Positions 1 through 7,883 of a DNA stretch of 64,000 nucleotides are shown here, piece by piece. This DNA is from Bacteroidetes bacterium HGW-Bacteroidetes-5. GTDB lineage: Bacteria > Bacteroidota > Bacteroidia > Bacteroidales > UBA932. Every line of letters starts with the position of its first letter. Position 1 is the stretch's first letter. The DNA lies in assembly GCA_002842515.1 (NCBI GenBank), contig PHDC01000002.1, forward strand, positions 62,001-126,000, read 5' to 3'. Position numbers and translations under genes: made by a program. The notes under the pieces were generated by a model that was not told the DNA's origin, searched no databases, and saw nothing but the letters and a program-made list of their open reading frames with translations.

Positions 1-552
1 CACAACCGACATAAACCCACGGTTAACTGCACTCAAAGCACCCACAGTCTGAACATCGTTACAGATAGTTTCGCATCTGCGACACATAATACATTTGTCC
101 ATATCTCTGTTAAGAGCAGGAGAGCAGTCTTTTCTGTATGAAGATACCTCTGCGTTCTCAACTGCGTGAATCTCTCTGATACCCAACTTTTGAGAGAGTG
201 ACTGAAGGTCACATTTCCCTGATGATGAACAGATAAGACACTGAGCAGGGTGATCGGAGAGTATCAACTCCAAAACAGTTTTTCTGGCGTTTAGTACCCT
301 CACACTATGTGTTTTAACCACCATTCCATCTGCGCACTCAGTAGAGCAAGATGGAGCAAGGTTCTTCCGTCCCTCAACCTCAACAACACAAATTCGGCAC
401 CCGCCGGGGCGGTTTTCAATTTTCAGGTGCTCTAGGTTCATATAGCAAAGCACAGGAATATCTATGCCTATCTGCTTTGCCGCCTGGTAGATAGTAGTCC
501 CTTTTTTGACCTCTATCTCGTTTTTATCTATAGTAACTTTTATTAATTCCAT
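1..552 (-). CDS. hydA: [FeFe] hydrogenase catalytic subunit HydA/HndD, N-terminal part (gene runs off the window)
   Basis: Catalytic subunit of a cytoplasmic NAD(P)/ferredoxin-linked [FeFe] hydrogenase; only the first 184 codons are in the window. The visible part has a 2Fe-2S plant-type domain (Cys36, Cys52, Cys55, Cys69), then a His-ligated 4Fe-4S cluster (His101 followed by Cys105, Cys108, Cys114), then the first motif of a 2x4Fe-4S ferredoxin domain (Cys154, Cys157, Cys160, Cys164). This order is that of trimeric or tetrameric bifurcating enzymes (HydABC, HndABCD). The H-cluster domain lies beyond base 1. The start ATG at 552 is 9 nt from the hydB stop, so the two are in one operon. The alternative, a NuoG-type subunit, is less likely given the hydrogenase accessory genes upstream. 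Confidence 0.9.
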   Translation of the reverse strand, partial: MELIKVTIDKNEIEVKKGTTIYQAAKQIGIDIPVLCYMNLEHLKIENRPGGCRICVVEVEGRKNLAPSCSTECADGMVVKTHSVRVLNARKTVLELILSDHPAQCLICSSSGKCDLQSLSQKLGIREIHAVENAEVSSYRKDCSPALNRDMDKCIMCRRCETICNDVQTVGALSAVNRGFMSVV

Positions 553-561
553 AGGATTGGA

Positions 562-2355
562 TTATTGAACGTGAATAGCTGTAAACTTACACTTGTCATA
601 ACAAGCACCGCATCTGATACATTTATCTACGTCAATCACGTGAGGCTGACGCTTTTCTCCGGTAATGGCAGCAACAGGACAAGCCCTGATACAAGCTGTA
701 CATCCGGTACACTTATCTGCAATAATTGTATAGAGCTTAAGAGCTTTACATCTTCCTGCAGTACATATCCTCTCCTTAACGTGAGCAAGATACTCGTCGT
801 GGAAATGCTCCAATGTAGAGAGTACAGGGTTTGGAGATGTTTGTCCCAGACCGCACAGAGAGGTATCTTTAATTACCCTGCTTAAGTTTTCCAGGTAGCT
901 CAAATCGTCCTCAGTACCTTTACCTGCACAAATCTTCTCAAGAATCTCGTGTAATCTCTTGTTACCCACACGGCAAGGAGCACATTTTCCACAAGACTCT
1001 TCAACTGTAAACTCAAGATAGAACTTGGCAACAGAGACCATACAGTCATCTTCGTCCATAACAATCATACCACCGGAACCCATCATTGAGCCTGCAGCGA
1101 TAAGGTTGTCAAAATCGATTGGTGTGTCCAGGTGTTTCTCTGTAAGACATCCGCCGGAAGGGCCTCCTGTCTGAACAGCCTTGAATTTTTTGCCATCTTT
1201 GATTCCGCCTCCGATCTCAAAAATTACCTCTCTCAGGGTTATACCCATAGGAACCTCTATAAGACCAACATTGTTAATCTTACCTGCCAGAGCAAAAACT
1301 TTTGTCCCTTTAGATTTCTCAGTTCCGATGCTTGCAAACCAGCTTGCACCTTTAAGGAAAATAACCGGTACATTGGCAAAAGTCTCAACATTGTTTACAT
1401 TGGTAGGTTTTCCGAGATAACCTTTCTCTGCTGGAAATGGTGGTTTAACAGTAGGTTCACCCCTATGCCCCTCCATTGAGTGGATAAGAGCTGTCTCCTC
1501 TCCGCAAACAAAAGCACCTGCACCATATTTAAGTTCAATGTCAAATGAGAAACCAGATCCCATAATATCACCTCCCAACAGACCATATTCGCGAGCCTGA
1601 GCTATAGCAACCTGAAGACGCTTTATGGCAAGCGGGTACTCTGCACGGATGTACACTAACCCTTTAGATGCACCAATACAGTACCCACAAATTGCCATCG
1701 CTTCAATAATTGAGTGAGGATCTCCCTCAAGTATTGATCTGTCCATAAATGCACCCGGGTCTCCCTCATCTGCATTACAAACCACATATTTTTGGTCTGC
1801 TTTATTCTTGGATGCAATTTCCCATTTGATTCCGGTAGGGAAACCGCCACCACCGCGACCTCTCAGTCCGGATTTTTTAATCTCGTCTATTGCCTGACTT
1901 TGAGTCATCTCTGCAAGGATTTTACCTAAAGCAGCGTAACCGTCACGAGCAATATATTCGTCAATGTTTTCCGGATCAATAAAACCGCAATTTCTTAGAG
2001 CAATCCTCAGCTGTTTTTGATAGAAACCCATATGTTTAGAGTCCTCTATATGCTTCCTGGTTTCCGGGTCTTCGTAAAGAAGCCTGTTAACCCTGCGCCC
2101 TTTAAGAATGTGTTCGCTAATAATCTCGGCGCAATCCTCCGGCTTTACCTGAGTATAGAAAGTGTTGTCAGGTAAAATCTTTACGATCGGTCCTTTTTCG
2201 CAGAAGCCAAAACAGCCTGTTGCTACTACCTGTGCATCATATTGCAGACCTTGTTTTTTCAATTCTGCGTTTAGATTCACGATAATCTCTTCGCTTTGTG
2301 AGGCCCGGCATCCGGTACCAGCACAAACCAGCAAATGCATTTTATACTGTGCCAT
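562..2355 (-). CDS. hydB: NADH-binding flavoprotein subunit HydB/HndC of [FeFe] hydrogenase (NuoF-like)
   Basis: Diaphorase subunit that exchanges electrons between NAD(P)H, FMN and the iron-sulfur chain of the hydrogenase. The 597 residues comprise an N-terminal thioredoxin-like 2Fe-2S domain (Cys11, Cys16, Cys48, Cys52), a NuoF-type FMN/NADH domain beginning with the glycine-rich GLRGRGGGGFP motif near residue 162, a CGEE motif, the N3-type cluster CGKCAPCR with a later CGLGQ, and a C-terminal ferredoxin domain with two CxxCxxCxxxC motifs. The length and the extra N- and C-terminal domains match HydB rather than complex I NuoF. It lies 11 nt downstream of the HndB-like gene and 9 nt upstream of hydA. 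Confidence 0.93.
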   Translation of the reverse strand: MAQYKMHLLVCAGTGCRASQSEEIIVNLNAELKKQGLQYDAQVVATGCFGFCEKGPIVKILPDNTFYTQVKPEDCAEIISEHILKGRRVNRLLYEDPETRKHIEDSKHMGFYQKQLRIALRNCGFIDPENIDEYIARDGYAALGKILAEMTQSQAIDEIKKSGLRGRGGGGFPTGIKWEIASKNKADQKYVVCNADEGDPGAFMDRSILEGDPHSIIEAMAICGYCIGASKGLVYIRAEYPLAIKRLQVAIAQAREYGLLGGDIMGSGFSFDIELKYGAGAFVCGEETALIHSMEGHRGEPTVKPPFPAEKGYLGKPTNVNNVETFANVPVIFLKGASWFASIGTEKSKGTKVFALAGKINNVGLIEVPMGITLREVIFEIGGGIKDGKKFKAVQTGGPSGGCLTEKHLDTPIDFDNLIAAGSMMGSGGMIVMDEDDCMVSVAKFYLEFTVEESCGKCAPCRVGNKRLHEILEKICAGKGTEDDLSYLENLSRVIKDTSLCGLGQTSPNPVLSTLEHFHDEYLAHVKERICTAGRCKALKLYTIIADKCTGCTACIRACPVAAITGEKRQPHVIDVDKCIRCGACYDKCKFTAIHVQ

Positions 2356-2366
2356 AAACTACTCCT

Positions 2367-2762
2367 TTATTCATTAATAGTTTGATAGTTGGTAGGTATA
2401 ATACCGTCAAGAAGCTCTCCGTTTTTGATATACTTCTCCACGATCTCTATTGCTACCTTTGAGTCGACATTGCCGAAGACAACCGGATCTTTGCCGGGTA
2501 TCTTTACCTCAATTGTCGGCTCTGCATAGCAATAACCCATACACCCGCCCTGTGTGACCACAGCAGGAATCTTTTCAATCTCAATCTTCTCTATTAGAGT
2601 GTTCATAACCGTCCTGGCGCCGGCTGCGATACCGCAGGTAGCCATTGCCACACGAATTTGAACAAGAGACTCTGGCGAATTGCTCTTCTCACGGATATTC
2701 ATTCCGTGCTCGAGACTTTGCTTCATCTTCCGCAAATCGTCAAGGGATTTGATTTTATTCAT
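2367..2762 (-). CDS. HndB-like (2Fe-2S) ferredoxin subunit of the hydrogenase
   Basis: A 131-residue thioredoxin-fold 2Fe-2S protein of the HndB type. The family signature TCGIAAGA sits near residue 41 and a CMGYC motif near 75-80, followed by a VEVKIPG-like strand and a C-terminal helix ending in the VEKYIKNG segment. It is probably an electron-transfer subunit between HydB and HydA. It is the first gene of the structural block and has a 186-nt leader. A separate NuoE/HndA/HydC-like subunit (about 160 residues), which usually precedes this gene, is not visible anywhere in the cluster. Confidence 0.8.
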   Translation of the reverse strand: MNKIKSLDDLRKMKQSLEHGMNIREKSNSPESLVQIRVAMATCGIAAGARTVMNTLIEKIEIEKIPAVVTQGGCMGYCYAEPTIEVKIPGKDPVVFGNVDSKVAIEIVEKYIKNGELLDGIIPTNYQTINE

Positions 2763-2948
2763 ACTTATTTTATATTTGGTTATAGTTGTGTCCGCCGAGG
2801 TTTGAATCGAAGCTCAAAAGTAGGTATATTATTACAGATTGCAAAAAATAATTGGGGTTCAAGTTACAATTTGTTATATTTTAATTACTATATAGTAGTG
2901 CTTGCCTAATAATTTCGCAAATATAAGAAGTAATTTTGATATTAAAAT
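2763..2948. other. Leader between the hydrogenase regulatory module and structural genes
   Basis: An AT-rich 186-nt gap that holds no reading frame resembling NuoE. On the minus strand a TATATTTG sequence (2918-2925) fits the Bacteroidota -7 box, but no TTTG -33 box is at the right spacing, so a separate promoter for the hydB/hydA block is only suggested. Confidence 0.35.
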
Positions 2949-3497
2949 TTAATTTTCTTCTTTGATCTCTTTTATATTCTCATCCACCATACCGGTGAGC
3001 ATTCGGATAACCGACGGTTCGTTTACGGGAAGTCCCTCCAAAACCTCTTTTACCTCGACACTGTCAAAATGGTACTCGGTTCCGTTGTAGATATAACTGA
3101 AATAAAAATCTCTCTCCGGGTTTGCACTCACCATTAAGATAAAGCTGTTTGCCAAATCTCCCAGAGGCGGACGGTCTATATGACTATGTTTGAATGTAGC
3201 TGTTACTTTAGTTCCGACACCCGGCTCCGAGAGAACAATAAGGTCTCCACCGCTCTGGAGTGCAGATTGTTTAAAAAGAGGAATCCCCATCCCTACCCTT
3301 CGTGTGGTTCTGGATGTAAAAAAAGGATCTTCAAGACTCATCACCTGTTGAGCAGTCATACCCTTTCCGTTATCTTCAATCTCTATTGTAAGCAAATCTT
3401 CTTTAATATTCTCATTCACCGTGAGTTTTATTAATCTTGCTCCGGCAGAGAGAGAGTTTTGTATGATATCTATAATATGGAGAGAGAGGTCATTCAT
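2949..3497 (-). CDS. GHKL-type ATP-binding protein of the hydrogenase cluster
   Basis: A histidine-kinase-like ATPase domain without a receiver-linked DHp domain. The N box (IQNSLSAGA), the G1 box (IEDNGKGM) and the G2 region (RRVGMGIPLFKQSA) are visible, followed by a C-terminal segment of about 80 residues of unknown role. I chose the internal ATG at 3497 (MNDLSLHII) because it begins at the conserved part and overlaps the upstream PHP gene by only 8 nt; an ATG 30 nt further upstream is also possible. It probably works with the HydS-like and RsbW-like proteins upstream in redox or H2-linked regulation, or in maturation; this is inferred from position. Confidence 0.7.
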   Translation of the reverse strand: MNDLSLHIIDIIQNSLSAGARLIKLTVNENIKEDLLTIEIEDNGKGMTAQQVMSLEDPFFTSRTTRRVGMGIPLFKQSALQSGGDLIVLSEPGVGTKVTATFKHSHIDRPPLGDLANSFILMVSANPERDFYFSYIYNGTEYHFDSVEVKEVLEGLPVNEPSVIRMLTGMVDENIKEIKEEN

Positions 3498-4200
3498 TGC
3501 GGTTAATTGCAGATTTAATATGTTCAAATGTGGTTCCGTTTGTATTTAGTTCTGTATACACCTTTCCAATTTCATCTACATAATGAGCATCCGAAGATTG
3601 TATAAAAGTATTTTTTGCTAAATAGCTGTTTCGCTTTTTGAAATCCTCAATATTTGTGCGGGAAGAGAGCTCCAGAGCATCAACATTTAAGTGGGTGGGA
3701 AGAAATCCCAGCTGGCTGATTACAGAGTTTTGCTGCTTATCTATATGGGCGGGGATAAATATTCCGCCCAAAGAGTGAACAAACTCCTCTACCTCCTCTA
3801 TACTTTTGTCTATTGCTCCAATAAGCAGATTATCCTCCTGATAAATCACATCCTCATTGTGATTAACGACAAGCTGATAACCGAAAATATCGGGATTATT
3901 GGGAACTACAATAAGGTTTGACGTTAGCCACTCCTGAAGTCTGTCCAGAGAATCATCTGTATCGACAAAAGCAAGAATATGAACCTCTTCCCGGGTGGTT
4001 ATCTCCGCGCCACAAAGCACCGCAACTCCTGCCAGAGCTCCTACCCTTCGAATCTCCCGTGCCTGGAGGGTTGAGTTATGATCTGTAATTCCAATAATAT
4101 CAAGCCCCATCTCTTTTGCCTTTGCAATTATGGCAACAGGAGTCATCTCAATGTCGCCGCACGGAGATAGTGTTGTGTGAATATGAAGATCTGCCTTCAA
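3490..4200 (-). CDS. PHP-domain metal-dependent phosphoesterase
   Basis: A 236-residue PHP-domain protein. The first metal motif DLHIHTTLSPCGD is at the very N-terminus, ITDHN follows near residue 40, an HIL motif and an IPAHID motif lie in the middle, and a SSDAHY motif near the end completes the metal site. Such proteins hydrolyse phosphoester bonds (for example in nucleotides), but the substrate is unknown here. The gene overlaps the downstream GHKL ATPase by 8 nt and follows a DRTGG gene by 16 nt. PHP genes of this kind recur in hydrogenase operons of anaerobes, so a role in hydrogenase control is inferred. Confidence 0.8.
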   Translation of the reverse strand: MKADLHIHTTLSPCGDIEMTPVAIIAKAKEMGLDIIGITDHNSTLQAREIRRVGALAGVAVLCGAEITTREEVHILAFVDTDDSLDRLQEWLTSNLIVVPNNPDIFGYQLVVNHNEDVIYQEDNLLIGAIDKSIEEVEEFVHSLGGIFIPAHIDKQQNSVISQLGFLPTHLNVDALELSSRTNIEDFKKRNSYLAKNTFIQSSDAHYVDEIGKVYTELNTNGTTFEHIKSAINRNE

Positions 4201-4216
4201 GTTATATTAAACCTTG

Positions 4217-4549
4217 CTATTTCAAAAGCTGGTAAAGCTCCCCGCAAAGTTCAAAAGCATCCAGATCGCTTCCCAAAATTGGGATATTCTCGCTCTCAGA
4301 TAGTTTAATAGTCTCTAAATCCGGAGTAAAACCTTTTACAAGAATAATTGCAGATAGATCTCTGAGAGATGCAACACCAATTATATTCTTGTGAGTCTGC
4401 AGAGTAATCCAGAGTTGCCCCTCTTTTGAGTGTCCCATAACATCGGAAAGAAGATCCGATGAGTATCCTCCGGTAACAATATTATCCAGTGCATCTTCGC
4501 AAGAGTAAACTTTTAGATTCATCTTTTGGGCTATGTCCTTAACTTTCAT
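4217..4549 (-). CDS. DRTGG-domain protein, copy 2
   Basis: A 110-residue protein resembling the stand-alone DRTGG domain. The typical segment is VTGGYSSDLLSDVMGHSKEGQ near residues 26-46, followed by WITLQTHKNIIGVASL and a final IPIL-containing strand. It is presumed to bind a nucleotide or small ligand as a regulatory module; the ligand is unknown. It sits between the HydS-like protein and the PHP gene, and a second, more divergent DRTGG-type protein is encoded at 6360-6704, so the operon carries a pair. Confidence 0.75.
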   Translation of the reverse strand: MKVKDIAQKMNLKVYSCEDALDNIVTGGYSSDLLSDVMGHSKEGQLWITLQTHKNIIGVASLRDLSAIILVKGFTPDLETIKLSESENIPILGSDLDAFELCGELYQLLK

Positions 4550-4579
4550 TTTATATTAAGTTTATTAAATATCAACTAT

Positions 4580-5923
4580 CTACTCTTTCTCATTTTTATC
4601 AAATCTCTCCTCTCCCCAAATACTCTCCATAATCTTAATTGTATCTTCAAGAGATATCTCTCCCCTCTTTTCAAAGATAGTTCTCAGGAATATACAGGAG
4701 TTAATCTGAGCCTGGTCCCGTACAATATCCTCCGCAAGAGCCTCGCAACTGGGAGCTCCGCAGGCACCACAATCAATTCCCGGAAGAATCTTCTTAAGCC
4801 GTCTTGCACTCTCCATCTTTTTTATTGCAACCTCAATATCCCGGTCATATTTTACCATAGAGCGAGGCTCTATCTTATCCATATGAACCACTGCACTGCA
4901 AGATCTCTTGTAATCCTCAATAAGGTTATGTGTGTCTGGTACTGTTTTGGCAAAGTTTTTCATACTCTCGGCTGTGAGGAATCTGTTTCGGTGAGAGAGT
5001 ATCCCCCCGGCACAAGATTCGTCGCAGGCTCTTATCTCCAGAAAGTCTACATTATCTATCTCCTCATTCTCCAGCATCTCCAGAAAGTCTATAACATTCT
5101 TCATTCCATCTATGGCCAGTGTACGCCCTTTTACGTGAGCACTCTCCTGACCTGTGGTTGGGAAAAGCACCCCCTTTGAAGAGAGTTCTCCGTTAATAAT
5201 AATGCTTTTAGTAATAGGAAGTCTCTGTTTATAAGCTAAATAAACTTTATTAAAGAAGAAGTCCATATTGATTACTCCCGTTATCGGAGAGGTATAACCT
5301 CCAACCGGAGACTTTACTGCAGCTATTTTGGCAATACAGGGAGTAAGATAGAAGATTCCATATTCACTCTCAGCAATACCCTCCTTCTCAAATCTCTTTT
5401 TGTAATATTGTGCGGTAATCTCAATAGGAGGCAGAAGTTTCATTATGTTATCTACCAACGATGGAAATCTTACCTGAATAAGTCTTATAACTGCCGGGCA
5501 AAATGATGAGATAACCGGTTTCTGTGCCGTCTCTAGATAGTCATTAATCTCATTAAGGAGAGTATCTACACTCTGCTCAACTGCACAAACCTCTGTGAAG
5601 CCAAGTTCACCGATTATTTGGCAGATTGTATTGCGTTGAATGGAGTCTTTGAACTGTGCAAAGAAGACAGACGGAACCAGCAGAACTCTGTGTTTGAATT
5701 CGAAAATCTGCTTAAAATCATCATCCATCACCCTTATGGCTCTGGTTGGGCAAACTCTGTAACACTCCCCGCAATCTATACACCAGTCTGCGTGAATTCC
5801 TGCCTTACCGCCCGATACTCTGAGAGCTTCAGTTGGGCAGACCTTAATGCAGTGAGAACAACCTATACAGATATCCTCAACTATCTCAAGTGCTCTGTTA
5901 TATGTAGTTTGACGCCTGCTCAC
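4580..5923 (-). CDS. HydS-like iron-sulfur protein (hydrogenase large-subunit C-terminal-like domain)
   Basis: This 447-residue protein has three parts. Two 4Fe-4S motifs occupy the N-terminus (Cys19/22/25/29 and Cys48/51/54/58). The middle is related to the [FeFe]-hydrogenase H-cluster domain, with remnants of the three signature loops: SSFCPAV (Cys142), TPCIAK (Cys196) and RACDESCAGG (Cys300, Cys304). The C-terminus carries CGACGAPSC plus a later Cys410, a CxxCxxxxC-type 4Fe-4S module. Loop 1 has one cysteine where catalytic enzymes have two. Together with the neighbouring ATPase and DRTGG genes this favours a sensory or accessory role over catalysis. Confidence 0.8.
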   Translation of the reverse strand: MSRRQTTYNRALEIVEDICIGCSHCIKVCPTEALRVSGGKAGIHADWCIDCGECYRVCPTRAIRVMDDDFKQIFEFKHRVLLVPSVFFAQFKDSIQRNTICQIIGELGFTEVCAVEQSVDTLLNEINDYLETAQKPVISSFCPAVIRLIQVRFPSLVDNIMKLLPPIEITAQYYKKRFEKEGIAESEYGIFYLTPCIAKIAAVKSPVGGYTSPITGVINMDFFFNKVYLAYKQRLPITKSIIINGELSSKGVLFPTTGQESAHVKGRTLAIDGMKNVIDFLEMLENEEIDNVDFLEIRACDESCAGGILSHRNRFLTAESMKNFAKTVPDTHNLIEDYKRSCSAVVHMDKIEPRSMVKYDRDIEVAIKKMESARRLKKILPGIDCGACGAPSCEALAEDIVRDQAQINSCIFLRTIFEKRGEISLEDTIKIMESIWGEERFDKNEKE

Positions 5924-5947
5924 GATTATAAATGCAAAAAAATATCT

Positions 5948-6358
5948 TTAAAATCTTATCTCAATATTAAGTGTTGTCCCCTTTCCGACCTCTGTCTCTA
6001 TCAAAAGAGAATCTGCATTTTCGCTGATATTGGGAAGTCCCATTCCGGCTCCGAATCCCATCTCTCTCACGGCAGGAGAGGCTGTAGAGAAGCCTTTAGT
6101 CATCGCTCTGGTAATATCCGGAATTCCGGGGCCTTCATCCACAAGCTTAAGTTTTATACCGGAGCTCTCTATATCTGCATATATAACACCTCTGTATGCG
6201 TGTGCCACAATATTAACCTCTGCCTCGTAAAGAGCGACAACCACTCTTTTGATTACCGATGAGTCTACACCAAGCTGTTTAAGGCTCTTCTTTACCTGTG
6301 AGGCCGCATAACCCGCCTGTGTAAAATCTCCCCCCTCTACTTTGTACTCAAAACGCAT
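5948..6358 (-). CDS. RsbW/SpoIIAB-like ATP-binding protein
   Basis: A 136-residue GHKL ATPase of the anti-sigma/serine kinase type. The N box is ALYEAEVNIVAHAY, the G1 box LVDEGPGIPD and the G2 box GFGAGMGLPNI. Members phosphorylate anti-sigma-factor antagonists or act as switch kinases; the partner is not visible here. The gene starts 1 nt after the upstream DRTGG-like gene stop and ends 24 nt before the HydS-like gene. It probably forms part of a redox-sensing switch with that protein. Confidence 0.78.
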   Translation of the reverse strand: MRFEYKVEGGDFTQAGYAASQVKKSLKQLGVDSSVIKRVVVALYEAEVNIVAHAYRGVIYADIESSGIKLKLVDEGPGIPDITRAMTKGFSTASPAVREMGFGAGMGLPNISENADSLLIETEVGKGTTLNIEIRF

Positions 6359-6359
6359 A

Positions 6360-6704
6360 TTAGTATACAGGTTTTAATCCGGCATTAAATAGAATGCCGG
6401 CACATCTAAACATAGAGAATTTACTTTTGATAATGAGAATATTATCTTCCCGGGCCAGCTCCAGCATCTCGTCGGTAACCTCCTTGTTTCTGCATAGAAG
6501 CAGGTAGGGGGCATCCGACATCTCTGCTGTTCGTATGGATTGAATGTTGGCTAGTCCGGTAATAAGCAGAAAATGATCTTTTTTTATGGTGAGAACATCA
6601 CTCATAAGATCAGAAGCAAAAGCAAAATCGACACTATCGTCGAGCCTGCTCTCTCCGCTGACTACAATACCCTCTGTAAGAGAGCAAATATCCCTTAATT
6701 TCAT
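6360..6704 (-). CDS. DRTGG-like protein, copy 1
   Basis: A 114-residue protein resembling the DRTGG family. It has an N-terminal LRDICSLTEGIVVSG segment, an FAFASDLMSDVLTI segment matching the family's SDLLSDV core, an LITGLANIQSIRTAEM strand-helix and a terminal ILIIKSKFSMFRCAGIL stretch. It is more divergent than the copy at 4217-4549. It lies 4 nt downstream of the acyltransferase-like gene and is the first gene of the tightly packed module. Confidence 0.6.
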   Translation of the reverse strand: MKLRDICSLTEGIVVSGESRLDDSVDFAFASDLMSDVLTIKKDHFLLITGLANIQSIRTAEMSDAPYLLLCRNKEVTDEMLELAREDNILIIKSKFSMFRCAGILFNAGLKPVY

Positions 6705-6708
6705 TCGG

Positions 6709-7824
6709 TTATAAATTTTTTATATAACATCTTCTTTTCATATATGGCTCGTAGCCATACCTTTCCCACACTTTATAAGCAGAGTTATTCTCTGCCTGAG
6801 GGTTGGTTATGGCGTATTTGATAGTCCCCCTCTCGAGGTTGGTAGCAATATGAGTATGATAAATCGAGGAAATTCCTTTGTTCTGCCACTCCGAAGATGC
6901 TCCCAGAAGCAGAAGATCTATTGTTGTATAGTTACGAAACTCCCACAGGATACGCAGAAGCCCGAATGGAAAGAGTTTTCCTCCCGCCTTTTTAAATGAA
7001 TTCGAGAGGTTGGGAACACATATACCAAAGGCAGCAATATTGTCCTCTCCGTCCAGAATAATACAGGTAAGCTCTTTCCTGAGTTTTGAGAAGTAATCTT
7101 TCGCAACTTTTTCTACCTCTGTGTCTGTTAGGGGCACAAAATTATCTATATCCTTAAAGCCCTCATTGTAGCTCTTCTGGAAACTTTTTATCAATTTACT
7201 TGAACCCTTAAGTTCTTTGATATCCATAATTCTAAGATTATGTTTCTCAAGCAACATCTGGTTAATTCGCTTTATTTTATCGGGAACCCCCACATCTGCA
7301 CGAAGTTTAATCTGCACCCAATCTACCTGCTTCTCAAAACCCAACTCGTCCATAATTTGCGGGTAGTAGGGGTAGTTATAGAGACAATTTATGGGAGGAG
7401 TGTTCTCAAACCCCTCAATCATCATCCCCTGACGATTTAGCGTATTGTACCCGAGAGGCCCGTGCATCTGCTCCATTCCAAGCTCTCTTCCCCACAGGGC
7501 AACCATCTCCAGTAATGCGGCAGCAACTTCCCGGTTATCTATAAAGTCAAACCATCCGAAACGGACTCTCTTCTCAAAATGGTATTCGTTTGAGTGAGGG
7601 TTCCAGATAGCGGCAACTCTTCCTACTATTCTATTTTTGTTATCTGTGGCAACCCACATCTTGATTTTACAGTACTCAAGTGCAGGACTTTTGGTTAGAG
7701 TTTCAAATTCATCTCCGTTAAGTACAGGCACATATTGATTATTGCCTTTATACAGTTTATGAGGAAACTTTATGAATTTTTTAATCTGAGAGGGTGTTGT
7801 AACCTCTTTAATTTTAAATTCCAT
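6709..7824 (-). CDS. GNAT-like N-acyltransferase family protein
   Basis: A 371-residue cytosolic protein of a family common in Bacteroidota and usually annotated as N-acetyltransferase. The C-terminal half has a GNAT-like fold signal: LLLLGASSEWQNKGISSIYHTHI for the acyl-CoA loop and TNPQAENNSAYKVWERYGYEPYMKRRCYI for the last strand and helix. The N-terminal half (RVGRVAAIWNPHSNEY-like) is a second degenerate acetyltransferase lobe. The substrate is unknown. It precedes the DRTGG gene by 4 nt and may be the first gene of the hydrogenase operon, or an unrelated upstream gene with read-through. Confidence 0.65.
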   Translation of the reverse strand: MEFKIKEVTTPSQIKKFIKFPHKLYKGNNQYVPVLNGDEFETLTKSPALEYCKIKMWVATDNKNRIVGRVAAIWNPHSNEYHFEKRVRFGWFDFIDNREVAAALLEMVALWGRELGMEQMHGPLGYNTLNRQGMMIEGFENTPPINCLYNYPYYPQIMDELGFEKQVDWVQIKLRADVGVPDKIKRINQMLLEKHNLRIMDIKELKGSSKLIKSFQKSYNEGFKDIDNFVPLTDTEVEKVAKDYFSKLRKELTCIILDGEDNIAAFGICVPNLSNSFKKAGGKLFPFGLLRILWEFRNYTTIDLLLLGASSEWQNKGISSIYHTHIATNLERGTIKYAITNPQAENNSAYKVWERYGYEPYMKRRCYIKNL

Positions 7825-7883
7825 AAGTGCTGGGTTTAGGTTTTCATATATCTTACAAATGTACTAAAAAAAAGGTAGAATGC

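Noticed and set aside
562..2355. Complex I subunit NuoF
   Set aside because: The extra N-terminal thioredoxin-like domain, C-terminal ferredoxin domain and the adjacent HydA and hydrogenase accessory genes indicate a hydrogenase subunit.
2763..2948. Hidden small NuoE-like gene in the hydrogenase spacer
   Set aside because: The stretch is too short (186 nt) and AT-rich, with no cysteine-containing frame of the family.
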